7,777 nucleotides of DNA from Candidatus Aerophobota bacterium (GCA_030615365.1 JAUWZM010000104.1:1-7777); one strand, 5' to 3'; counted from the first letter of the stretch, positions 1 to 6,611 are shown. Notes: generated by a model not told the origin, from the sequence alone. Translations and numbers: made by a program.

Positions 1-8
1 CGCATCAA

Positions 9-65
9 ATCATGTAAAATGTAACCGAAAGAGTATTGGTTGAATCATATAAAAAGTAACCGAAA
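9..65 (+). repeat. Two 22-nt direct repeats at the left end of the first transposon
   Basis: Copies at 9-30 and 44-65 differ at only 2 of 22 positions, have a 35-nt period, and both end in gtaaccgaaa. They sit directly upstream of the transposase gene that starts at 120. Repeated short motifs at an IS end usually serve as transposase-binding sites, so I infer that this is the left terminus of the element. The outer boundary cannot be fixed because the matching right end appears to be lost. Confidence 0.6.
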
Positions 66-77
66 TATAATATAATT

Positions 78-110
78 CTCCCCGGTTAAATTAAAAATTA
101 ACCAGGGAGG
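78..110 (+). promoter_or_regulatory. Hairpin sequestering the transposase ribosome-binding site
   Basis: Bases 78-82 (ctccc) pair with 105-109 (gggag). After one C-A mismatch, ggttaa at 84-89 pairs with ttaacc at 98-103, leaving an 8-nt loop. The 3' arm contains the GGAGG Shine-Dalgarno at 106-110, which lies 9 nt before the ATG at 120. Transposons commonly use such a structure to stop read-through transcripts from outside being translated into transposase. TATAAT-like boxes at 66-71 and 71-76 could be the element's own -10, but no good -35 is seen. Confidence 0.5.
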
Positions 111-119
111 TGAAAGGAA

Positions 120-1010
120 ATGAACATGGATGCAAGAAATCAGTACCTTAAGGTACTCCAAGGTAAATATTTCATGGTAAAATCCAAAAAAGAAAGATCC
201 TCTATCCTGGATGAGTACTGTGGTAATACTGGCCAGAATAGGAAATATGTCATCAGGAAGATAAAATCTTCCATCTCTTTAACAGCCAGAAGAAGGGGAG
301 GAAAGAAGGTAATTTACGATGGCTATGTCAAGGCAGCCTTAGCAGAAGTTTGGGATATATTTGATGAGCCCTGCGGGCAAAGACTGGTGCCTCTCCTCAA
401 GACTGAGGTAGATAGGTTAAGACAGCAAGAGGAGATTTTCATCTGCAATGAGGTAAGCAGAGAAATTGAAGAAGATTAGCCCCAGAACCATTGACCGAGC
501 TCTCAAACGTCAAAAACAGGCTCTTCACCTGAACAGAAAGCACCGTCAAAGAAAAAATCCTTTGATCTACCAGAGGATACCAGTGAAAGCAGGAGGATGG
601 GATAGAACTCTTCCAGGTCAGGTACAGGTGGACTTAGTAGAGCACTGTGGTGGGTCAGCTTCGGGACTGTATGGGAATACCGTAAGCTCTTGTGATGTCG
701 CCTTCGGCTGGTGGGAAGGGGAAGTAGTTTTAGGAAGTGGACAGGAAAGGAGCTGTGATGCTTTGGATAGAGAACGAAAAAGAATGCCATTCAAGTGGGT
801 CCATGCTCATCCTGATAATGATTCGAGCTTCATCAACTGGCATCTATTCAGATACTGTGAGGCAAAAGAGATTCAATTCTCTCGATCAAGACCCTACAAA
901 AAGAATGATAACTGCTTCGTGGAACAGAAAAACTCAACCCACGTCAGAGCTGTTATTGGGCACCTTAGATATGATACTCAAGAAAGAGCTGGCGATTATT
1001 AATAGCCTTT
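120..1010 (+). pseudogene. Broken integrase-type (DD35E) IS transposase
   Basis: This is a transposase with an rve-like integrase core, split by a frameshift and missing its C-terminus. The first frame (120-479) encodes the basic N-terminal DNA-binding part. A one-base shift around 466-479 moves reading to the frame ending at 1002, which starts with the conserved block ISPRTIDRALK and continues into the catalytic core. The catalytic residues are still visible: D in VQVDLVEHCGG (codon 631-633), D in HPDND (codon 814-816) and E in CFVEQKN (codon 922-924), with 35 residues between the last two. SRSRPYKKND before the Glu is typical of the family. A second shift near 980 gives ELAIINSL in another frame, matching the expected continuation. 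Homology stops near 1010, where the IS4 remnant begins. The start at 120 has GGAGGTGA upstream. The protein cannot be functional as it stands. Confidence 0.8.
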
Positions 1011-1957
1011 TACTATGGACTCTATCAGTAAGGGCTTGCTCGCTTTAATCCAGTATCAACAAAAAGATGGGCTGCTGCCTTTAGTGGTGGATCAAACGGC
1101 TATTGGTGATGTGCAGGTAATTGGCTGGTAGCTATCCAGTAAAGGGAAGAGCAATTCCTGTAAGCATGGCTTGCTTCCAGTACACTCAGATCAAAAAAAG
1201 CAGGAACTGCATAGAGGATACCTTTCTTTTGAAATTAGCCTCTTCCCTTCCCAATGGGGTAAAGCCTGTATGGATCATGGATCGAGGATATGCCTGAGTC
1301 TCTTTAATGCAACTTTGCCGATTCAACAAATGGTTCTATATCATTCGGAGCAGAGGAGATGTCATCGTGGAATACCAAGAAGAAGGAAGGAGGTATCGAA
1401 AAAGCTTGGGAAGACTCAGACATCGTCAAGGAGTTCCCCGACGCTACTCAGGAGTTCACTATCAAGGTGAAAAACGAGAGAAGGTCGATATTATTGTTTA
1501 TCGGGAAAAGGGATTTAAAGAACCCTGGTTCTTAGTAGTTCCTGCTTATTCTGAGAAGCTGCTTCCTACCGAGTTAGTCGTGAAATGGTACAGGATCCGA
1601 ATGAATATTGAGGTGAGCTTTCGTGACTTTAAGTCTTTGTTGGGGATAAGAGGACTGTCATTAAAGGTCAGAAAAACTGAAAGGCTCTCTCGTCTTCTTT
1701 GTGGCCTTGTTTTGGTCTATATTCTTCTTCTCGTTTTGGGAGCATCTTCTCTGGGGGAAGAGATGCGAAAATTATTAGAAATTCCTCGTCACAGACGAAG
1801 ACACGGTACCAGGAGAACATTAAGTGTTTTATCCATGGCCTTAATAATAATAGCTGATGTCTTTATCTTTAGTCCTTTAAACCTCCTGAAAATTCTCCTG
1901 GAGATTTTAAAAAAACTAAGACAGTTAGGTGTACTTGTTTCTCCTTTGTTAGCATAA
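1011..1957 (+). pseudogene. N-truncated, frameshifted IS4-family transposase
   Basis: This remnant covers the catalytic part of an IS4-family DDE transposase. The first Asp lies in LPLVVDQTAIGD (codon 1090-1092), followed by a stop at 1129-1131. Reading then resumes in another frame from about 1139 with KGRAIPVSMACFQYTQI. The second Asp is in PVWIMDRGYA (codon 1280-1282), and a TGA at 1295-1297 interrupts this frame. The rest, 1298-1957, is open and contains the diagnostic Y-x2-R-x3-E-x6-K signature as YRIRMNIEVSFRDFK, with the catalytic Glu at 1610-1612, followed by a hydrophobic and basic C-terminus. The roughly 100 N-terminal residues usual for the family are missing, and a few residues may be deleted around 1130. 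The stretch 1307-1957 is long enough to be mistaken for an independent gene but is only the 3' part. Confidence 0.85.
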
Positions 1958-2113
1958 ACTTTCTTTGTTTTTCAGTAAAATAGATTTTATTCTCGTTCAA
2001 AGGGGTGCTATTGATGGCTTTGAGTAACTTAAGAAAATAATACTAATTGAGGGTAGTTTATACATTGTAGACACGGCATTCTTTAGAGTGCGTTTCTTAA
2101 TTTCGGAATGTAA
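1958..2113. other. AT-rich IS4 flank without a recognisable gene
   Basis: I see no reading frame with coding character here. It should include the right end of the IS4 remnant, but no terminal inverted repeat can be matched because the left end of that element is gone. The motif aatgtaacc at 2107-2115 recurs at 18-26 in the first transposon's end; nine bases are too few to call it a terminus. Confidence 0.4.
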
Positions 2114-2212
2114 CCTGTTTTAAAATCTAATTTTACTCATAAAGATGAGCCCTTATCCCCTATAATTTTATTTTTTGAGCAAAAACTGGGAGAGGGCAAG
2201 GCGATACAACTC

Positions 2213-2240
2213 TTGACAGAGGCAGACTGGAGGGTACAAT
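2213..2240 (+). promoter_or_regulatory. Possible sigma70-type promoter
   Basis: TTGACA at 2213-2218 and TACAAT at 2235-2240 are separated by 16 bp, a close match to the housekeeping consensus, about 110 bp upstream of the ATG at 2353. It overlaps the putative coding remnant at 2114-2293, so either the match is fortuitous or the decayed sequence now serves as a promoter for the downstream gene. Confidence 0.4.
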
Positions 2241-2262
2241 GTAATGAGAACCAGCAACTACT

Positions 2263-2283
2263 AGCTGTCTTCATAAGACAGCT
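2263..2283 (+). other. Perfect 9-bp stem-loop in the leader of the next gene
   Basis: AGCTGTCTT (2263-2271) pairs perfectly with AAGACAGCT (2275-2283) around a CAT loop. No U-run follows, so it is not a canonical intrinsic terminator. If the promoter at 2213-2240 is used, the hairpin lies in the 5' leader about 70 nt ahead of the start codon. It could stabilise the transcript or bind a regulator; equally it may be incidental to the old coding sequence. Confidence 0.4.
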
Positions 2284-2352
2284 TCTTAAATAAGGTAAAG
2301 AAAGAAATAGAAGAAGATGAAGAAAGAGGATAATCAAAGAAAAGGAGCACAA

Positions 2353-3684
2353 ATGGAAGATTTTTCTTTAAATGATGAGTTACAATCCCTTGATACCAAA
2401 GATTTATATGATTTGGTAAAAGACCTCACGGAGAATAACTCGGAAGTCCGTAGATTAGTTTTAGAATGGCTGAAGGAGAATGCAAAAAAAGATGTAGTTT
2501 TTTTAAATGATGAGTTGTTGATAGAATATTGGGGAAATGCTGAAGAAATAATATCAGAATTCAATGCCTATGGTGGTGGATCTGAAGAGGAAGAAGATGA
2601 AGCATATGATTGGCTAAATAGAATTTCAGAATTAGTTGAAGAGGGCGATATATCAACTGATGCAAAGTTTGATTTTTTAGATGAGGCTTTTGTGGAGTAT
2701 AACAAGGAGAATTCCGGCTTTGAGGATGCATTGATGGATATTTTTTTCAAAATTTGTCAGACAAAGGAAGAATGGGAATGTTTAGTGAAGAAACTTGAAG
2801 AACATCCCTCTGATTGGAGAAAAAAACTAATTATAGACATTCAGAAAAATTATCTTCGCAACGATAAAGCTTATTTAAAAGAGCGCATGGAAAACCTTCG
2901 TTATGGTATGGATTATTGGGATTTGCTTAGCTTTTATATTGATAGAGGGAATTTGCAAAAAGCCTTAGAAACAGCGGAACAGGGAATATTAAAAGGTGAA
3001 GGAAGGCTTACAGAACTACTTCAATTTTTGTTTGATCATTTTGCTAAAGCGAAAGATTCAACTAATCTAGAACGAATTGTTCATACCGCATTAGCTCGAA
3101 ATACCGAAGAGAAAGAAATGTTGGATAGATTATTTGAGTACTATAAGAGTCAAAAAAATTATGAGAAGGCAAAAGAAACTTTGTTAAAATCTTATGAATT
3201 TATTAAGCATGAAGATTACTACAAAAACTACTACGCAGAATATAAGAGAATGAAAGAATTTCTAAAAGATTCAGAGTGGAAATTAATTGAACCGAAGATC
3301 TTCGAAGATGCTCAAGAAAATATACATGATTATCTAAGGATTTGCCTGGATAAAAACATGAAAAAAACTGTCCTGTATACAATTTTAAATCCCCCTAAGA
3401 ATCAATGGGGGTTCGTAATAGAAAATGGTTTTGATGAATTTGCAGATAAGTTAAAAGAGGATTTCCCAGAAAGGATAATAGAGTATTACTGGAAAAAAGC
3501 TTATAGTAATATCCCAGGAGGAAATAGAAAAACTTATCGTAATGCAGCAAAATATCTGGCCGAGGTCAAACACATTTATATTGAAATATTAAAAGAAGAA
3601 TCCAGGTGGATACAGCGTTTTTTTGATTTAAAAGTAGAATTTAAAAATCGTCCTGCATTTCTAGATGAAGTAAGAAAATTATAA
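2353..3684 (+). CDS. All-helical protein resembling the C-terminal part of SWIM zinc-finger proteins
   Basis: A 443-residue soluble protein with no signal peptide or membrane segment. I chose the ATG at 2353 because AAGGAG (2342-2347) lies 5 nt upstream; the in-frame ATG at 2317 would add 12 residues but has no good ribosome site. The N-terminus (LYDLVKDLTENNSEVRRLVL) looks like the segment following the zinc finger in SWIM-domain proteins. A Gly/Glu-rich linker lies at about 75-82. The rest is paired helices of TPR-like spacing, for example GNLQKALETAEQGILKGEG and QKNYEKAKETLLKSY. The last 66 residues (YYWKKA, GGNRKTYRNAAKYLAEVK, then NRPAFLDEVRKL) are what I associate with the end of SWIM proteins. 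The CxC...CxH zinc-binding motif of SWIM is absent, so nucleic-acid binding through that domain is not expected. Homology is from memory; function is unknown. A scaffold or interaction role is inference. Confidence 0.6.
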   Translation: MEDFSLNDELQSLDTKDLYDLVKDLTENNSEVRRLVLEWLKENAKKDVVFLNDELLIEYWGNAEEIISEFNAYGGGSEEEEDEAYDWLNRISELVEEGDISTDAKFDFLDEAFVEYNKENSGFEDALMDIFFKICQTKEEWECLVKKLEEHPSDWRKKLIIDIQKNYLRNDKAYLKERMENLRYGMDYWDLLSFYIDRGNLQKALETAEQGILKGEGRLTELLQFLFDHFAKAKDSTNLERIVHTALARNTEEKEMLDRLFEYYKSQKNYEKAKETLLKSYEFIKHEDYYKNYYAEYKRMKEFLKDSEWKLIEPKIFEDAQENIHDYLRICLDKNMKKTVLYTILNPPKNQWGFVIENGFDEFADKLKEDFPERIIEYYWKKAYSNIPGGNRKTYRNAAKYLAEVKHIYIEILKEESRWIQRFFDLKVEFKNRPAFLDEVRKL

Positions 3685-3689
3685 GATGA

Positions 3690-3869
3690 ATTGATGCTGG
3701 TAAATCGGCTACAATAGAATCGAGAATTGAAGCTCATATACGTCATACTTACACCAATTATGACGACCTCTTGCTGAGAGATTGGGAATAAAATTATGCT
3801 CGGACAGAAGTCCGTGACAAAGTAAAAAGGATTTCGAATCGTTGGCGAGAGGAATATAGTAACGAGTGA
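3690..3869 (+). pseudogene. Remnant resembling a DUF2293 C-terminal domain
   Basis: Between two intact genes, frame 3 encodes a conserved-looking stretch: DAGKSATIESRIEAHIRH, then TYTNYDDLL, then after a TAA at 3789-3791, NYARTEVRDKVKRISNRW and REEYSNE, ending at TGA 3867-3869. The pattern AHIRHxxTxYDxLL, then ARxxVRDxVxxI and a terminal Trp is what I remember of DUF2293. There is no start codon and the N-terminal half is missing, so it is a decayed gene fragment. DUF2293 has no known biochemical role to my knowledge. The assignment is from memory and moderate; the presence of a coding fossil is more secure than its name. Confidence 0.5.
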
Positions 3870-3934
3870 GATAAAATAGGAAAGCGTAAAGAAAAGGAGG
3901 CATAGCAGAATAACCTAACCTTCTGAAAAAAGTC

Positions 3935-4483
3935 ATGGAAGAATCTTGGGAAGTAGAGAGCGAATATTACTACAACCAACAATGGGATAAACTCATAGAG
4001 TATTGTTTGCTAGAATTGAAAGAGGAGCCAGAAGATGACTATGCTTTATGGCGGTTAGGGGATATCTATTTACAAAGTGGAAAATATCAAAAAGCATTAG
4101 AACTCGGAAAATACCATTATAAGATTCACCTTGAGAGCCCAAATGCAGTCCAAAATTTACTTAGGGCACTAGAAAAATTCGGGAAACCGGTTGAAGAATC
4201 TCCGTGGAAGGGTAATCCAGAAATACTCAAGATTGAAGATGCGTTGGGTATTGTTCATAAATATATGTTGCTCAACAAAGGAAGGAAAAAGAAAATACAT
4301 TTATTAGATTTATATTCCGAGCCGTTCCATGATAAAGACTTATTTCTCGGATTTTCAATTGAGCGTTTCGAAAAAAGAATACGGAATGATCGCCGATTTG
4401 TAGTTAATATGGAAGGCGGTGTCTGGCTGTCTTCTTCCGGGAACAGGCCCTCTTCAGATTACAGAGAAAAGGAGATAATATGA
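3935..4483 (+). CDS. Short TPR protein with possible winged-helix C-terminal domain
   Basis: A 182-residue soluble protein. Residues about 8-75 form two TPR-like helical hairpins: YYYNQQWDKLIEYCLLELK, then DDYALWRLGDIYLQSGKYQK with the canonical TPR spacing of W/L/G/Y and a final A-L-E. TPRs mediate protein-protein contacts. Residues about 115-165 (IHLLDLYSEPFHDKDLFLGF, then FEKRIRNDRRFVVN and GGVWLSS) have the layout of a small winged helix such as the HARE/RpoE-delta type, where an (I/L)xxDxRF motif precedes a strand with Trp; this is a resemblance only. No clear Shine-Dalgarno precedes the ATG at 3935: an AAAAGGAGG lies about 35 nt upstream with an in-frame stop (3911-3913) between them, so the 5' end may have been altered. 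The 3' end overlaps the next gene by 4 nt (ATGA), implying translational coupling. Function unknown. Confidence 0.7.
   Translation: MEESWEVESEYYYNQQWDKLIEYCLLELKEEPEDDYALWRLGDIYLQSGKYQKALELGKYHYKIHLESPNAVQNLLRALEKFGKPVEESPWKGNPEILKIEDALGIVHKYMLLNKGRKKKIHLLDLYSEPFHDKDLFLGFSIERFEKRIRNDRRFVVNMEGGVWLSSSGNRPSSDYREKEII
4467..4474 (+). promoter_or_regulatory. Ribosome-binding site fixing the start at 4480
   Basis: AAAAGGAG ends 5 nt before the ATG at 4480-4482, which overlaps the TGA (4481-4483) of the preceding TPR gene. The strong site inside the upstream gene supports this start and coupled translation. Confidence 0.75.
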
Positions 4484-5142
4484 AAATTTATTGGATAAAA
4501 GATGGTTATGAAACAGACCACAGTTCAACAAGTTATGTTTTTTATTCATCGACTAAAAGATTAACTTGCGAAGAGAAAAAACTTGCAGAGCGATTTTCAA
4601 GTAGGGCACATGCAACAGCCAGGAAGGTCTCCTTTCATTACAATGGTGAATGGTCTGATTTACCAGCGGGGGCAGAGGAAGAACTGCTTGATAAATATTT
4701 TGATATAATGGTTTCTGAAAGTTATGACTGGTGGACAATGGCGATCTCTTTTGATTATGATGAGAAGTTATTAAAGAAATTAAACCAGTATGAATGCAAT
4801 GGCCCGGACGATACAGGTATCCGAATTAAGAGAACCGGCAAAAAAGTAGTCTTGTACATATACTGTCGACTTGATTATGGTGCAATCCCTTCAAGTTATT
4901 CTGATATAAAATGTTTTGAAGATTACGACGAAAATGAAGAGTATGAAGAATATTACAAAGATTATGATAGCGATGACCCTTTTGAAAATATTCAAGGTAT
5001 TTTGATTGTGGTTAAAAAACAGATTTTGGAGAATAAATTTTCTGCCCTACAGGCAGTAAAAAATCGTTTCGAGGATCGCCCGCAGAAGGGGAAACAAACA
5101 AAAGCTGCGATGGTTCTTACTAGTATGATTTCTTTGGAATGA
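4480..5142 (+). CDS. Unrecognised acidic protein (220 aa)
   Basis: I do not recognise this family. The protein is soluble, with no signal peptide or membrane segment. The N-terminus (MKIYWIKDGYETDHSSTSYV) and the central part (YFDIMVSESYDWWTMAISFD, YECNGPDDTGIRI, then VVLYIYCRLDYGAIP) look like a compact alpha/beta fold with several strands. Residues about 147-168 form a strongly acidic, Tyr-rich stretch (EDYDENEEYEEYYKDYDSDD). A C-terminal basic helix follows (residues about 180-208). The start is fixed by AAAAGGAG 5 nt upstream. The gene overlaps the TPR gene by 4 nt, and the radical SAM gene begins 1 nt after its stop, so the three are probably co-translated. Context points to a joint role with the TPR protein; a link to the radical SAM enzyme is less certain. 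The acidic stretch could be a protein-interaction or DNA-mimic surface (speculative). Confidence 0.7.
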   Translation: MKIYWIKDGYETDHSSTSYVFYSSTKRLTCEEKKLAERFSSRAHATARKVSFHYNGEWSDLPAGAEEELLDKYFDIMVSESYDWWTMAISFDYDEKLLKKLNQYECNGPDDTGIRIKRTGKKVVLYIYCRLDYGAIPSSYSDIKCFEDYDENEEYEEYYKDYDSDDPFENIQGILIVVKKQILENKFSALQAVKNRFEDRPQKGKQTKAAMVLTSMISLE

Positions 5143-5143
5143 A

Positions 5144-6322
5144 ATGGATAATTTATCATTTCAATTCAATCCTAAATTTCGGCTAAAAAAGAGTCCCTAT
5201 GGAGGATTAGTTTTTGATCCCCAGGCGTGTAGAACCTTCTCAATTAATAATAAGGCGTACTCCTTTCTATTAGATTCTCGTACCCGACCGATAAATTTAA
5301 GATCTATAGTGAAAAGAGAGGATTTCAGAATATTTGCCATCTTTCGTGATTATCGGGTAGTGGTACCAATGATTTCTGAGGATCAGGCCAATTCTGTCGA
5401 AGTCGAGAATGTCAAGCCTTTTCCCAATACAATTGAAAGCATCCATTTCTTAATTACTGAAAAATGCAATAAGAACTGTAGCATCTGTTATATTAATCAT
5501 AAAGATCGAGAGGATTTACCACTTAAACAGATAGAAAATATTATTGATAATTTTTGTCAATTAAAAGTGTTTCAAGTAGCCATTGGAGGAGGAGAACCAT
5601 TTTTAAGAAAAGATATTTTAAAAATATTGAAATATCTTCACAAAAAGAGTGTGGTGATAACTATCTCCACCAATGGTTCGCTTTTGACCAATGAAATACT
5701 TAAAGAGATAAAAATTATGGTAAAGTCGATTCAATTAAGTATTTATTCACATATTGAATCTGAACATGACCGTTTGCGGTATCCAGGGTCATTTCACCAG
5801 ACACTAAGAAATATCTTGATGGTACAGCAGCAGGATATCCCTGTGGGGATTAACTTATTAGTTCAACCCTACAGTTACATCTATCTCCTTGACACACTGA
5901 ACTTCATCGAGAATCTTCAGGTTTCAAGAATTAATTTAATAAAATTGAAAAAATCTTCTGATGGATTAAGAGATACTATATTTCCGTGGCAAGAAAAGGA
6001 TTATGAAAAAATACAAGTAATTCTTGAAAAATTTAAGAATAAATATCCAGAAATAAAATTAAGTGTTGATTGTTCTCTTGCAAAAATTATGAGGAGCAGT
6101 GGATTACCTTTTTTACTTTCAAAAGGAATAGTTGGATGTTCTGGAGGGAAAAGTTTTCTCATAGTCAGGTTTAATGGGGATATTTATCCCTGCTGTTTTT
6201 TGAATATGCCTCAGTATAGAATTGGAAATTTCTTAAATGCAAATTTAGACAATATTGTACAGAAAATTAATTCTTTACAGGGCAACTATCCATTAAAATT
6301 TAAGGATTGTTTGGTTTCATAA
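5144..6322 (+). CDS. Radical SAM protein with PqqD-like N-terminus and shortened SPASM region
   Basis: A 392-residue cytosolic Fe-S enzyme. Residues 1-75 (NPKFRLKKSPYGGLVFDPQA and following) resemble the PqqD-like/RRE domain that holds the leader of a RiPP precursor. The radical SAM core has CNKNCSIC (C108, C112, C115) to bind the [4Fe-4S] cluster that cleaves S-adenosylmethionine, followed by the GGGEP motif at 148-152. The C-terminus starts a SPASM-like auxiliary-cluster domain: C332, then G345-x4-C350 (NGDIYPCC), then GNF. It ends at KFKDCLVS, without the second C-x2-C-x5-C-x3-C set, and an interspersed repeat begins about 20 nt later, suggesting 3' truncation. The ATG at 5144 lies 1 nt after the preceding TGA with only a weak GGAA site, consistent with coupling. 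Such enzymes mature peptides or proteins; no short precursor gene is visible nearby. Substrate unknown. Confidence 0.85.
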   Translation: MDNLSFQFNPKFRLKKSPYGGLVFDPQACRTFSINNKAYSFLLDSRTRPINLRSIVKREDFRIFAIFRDYRVVVPMISEDQANSVEVENVKPFPNTIESIHFLITEKCNKNCSICYINHKDREDLPLKQIENIIDNFCQLKVFQVAIGGGEPFLRKDILKILKYLHKKSVVITISTNGSLLTNEILKEIKIMVKSIQLSIYSHIESEHDRLRYPGSFHQTLRNILMVQQQDIPVGINLLVQPYSYIYLLDTLNFIENLQVSRINLIKLKKSSDGLRDTIFPWQEKDYEKIQVILEKFKNKYPEIKLSVDCSLAKIMRSSGLPFLLSKGIVGCSGGKSFLIVRFNGDIYPCCFLNMPQYRIGNFLNANLDNIVQKINSLQGNYPLKFKDCLVS

Positions 6323-6340
6323 TAAGTATTCACTCAACCG

Positions 6341-6463
6341 TGTCATTGTGAGCGAAGCAATCTCGAGAATGCGGAGCTTGTTCCGAGCCGAAGCCTAGAG
6401 TGAAACGAAGGGACAGCAAGGAAGCTCCGAGTTTGCTTCGTCGTTTTCGCTCCTGGCAACGAC
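6341..6463. repeat. Interspersed palindromic repeat of the gtcattg...gaagcaatctc type
   Basis: The left half (gtcattgtgagcgaagcaat at 6342-6361, continuing ctcgag) is an imperfect reverse complement of the right half (ctcctggcaacgac at 6450-6463, preceded by gtttgcttcgtcgttttcg). An inner 8-bp stem pairs cggagctt (6372-6379) with aagctccg (6422-6429). Repeats of this kind (gtcattgcgag...gaagcaatctc) occur in many copies in diverse bacterial genomes. The transcript would fold into a long hairpin. It is GC-richer than its surroundings and lies immediately after the shortened radical SAM gene. Confidence 0.65.
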
Positions 6464-6611
6464 TCCGTCCCTGGTAATGGCAACGGGTTTTATTTGGAAA
6501 AGCAAACCAATTTCACCAAGATACCTGCAAATATAAAAGTTTAAGGAAAAATTACTAAGATAATATGATTTTTCTTTGAGGAATTGAAGGGTTGAAAGGA
6601 AGTGTGAAGAG
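6464..6611. other. AT-rich leader of the TOTE primase gene
   Basis: No reading frame with coding character is visible between the palindromic repeat and the GTG at 6612. A GATAAT box at 6559-6564 could be a -10 element, but no -35 stands at the right distance. AAAGGAAG at 6594-6601 is the probable ribosome-binding site of the downstream gene, 10 nt before its start. Confidence 0.4.

Larger units (their letters stand above)
2114..2293 (+). pseudogene. 3' remnant of an unidentified gene (about 50-60 codons)
   Basis: The frame is open from 2114 to the TAA at 2291-2293 with no usable ATG/GTG/TTG start. Its translation has protein-like character, with hydrophobic residues in helical spacing: DEPLSPIILFFEQKLGEG, then AIQLLTEADWRVQCNENQ, then QLLAVFIRQLLK. 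Upstream lies IS debris, so I infer that this is the C-terminus of a gene whose 5' part was removed. I do not recognise the family. It ends 59 nt before the ATG of the next gene, so the two may once have been neighbours in an operon. The alternative is a chance frame; the length alone does not exclude that. Confidence 0.4.

Noticed and set aside
460..485. Programmed frameshift joining the two halves of the integrase-type transposase
   Set aside because: No slippery A-run and the required shift is +1; with a second frameshift near 980 and a missing C-terminus, mutation is more likely.
503..790. Minus-strand reading frame opposite the transposase
   Set aside because: It is the shadow of the catalytic domain; its translation is low-complexity and it lacks a ribosome-binding site.
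1295..1297. In-frame TGA in the IS4 transposase as a sign of TGA recoding
   Set aside because: Several intact genes here (ending at 4483, 5142 and 7676) use TGA as a stop, and the same transposase also has a frameshift, so decay (for example CGA to TGA) is the simple explanation.
2107..2115. aatgtaacc as the right end of the first transposon
   Set aside because: Only 9 bases match the left-end repeat and in direct rather than inverted orientation; chance is a sufficient explanation.
2136..2149. Terminator hairpin ctcat/atgag
   Set aside because: Only 5 bp of stem, no following U-run, and it lies inside the putative coding remnant.
3709..3982. Two minus-strand frames in the gap between the SWIM-like and TPR genes
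   Set aside because: They overlap the DUF2293-like fossil and the TPR start, have no ribosome sites, and show no recognisable family.
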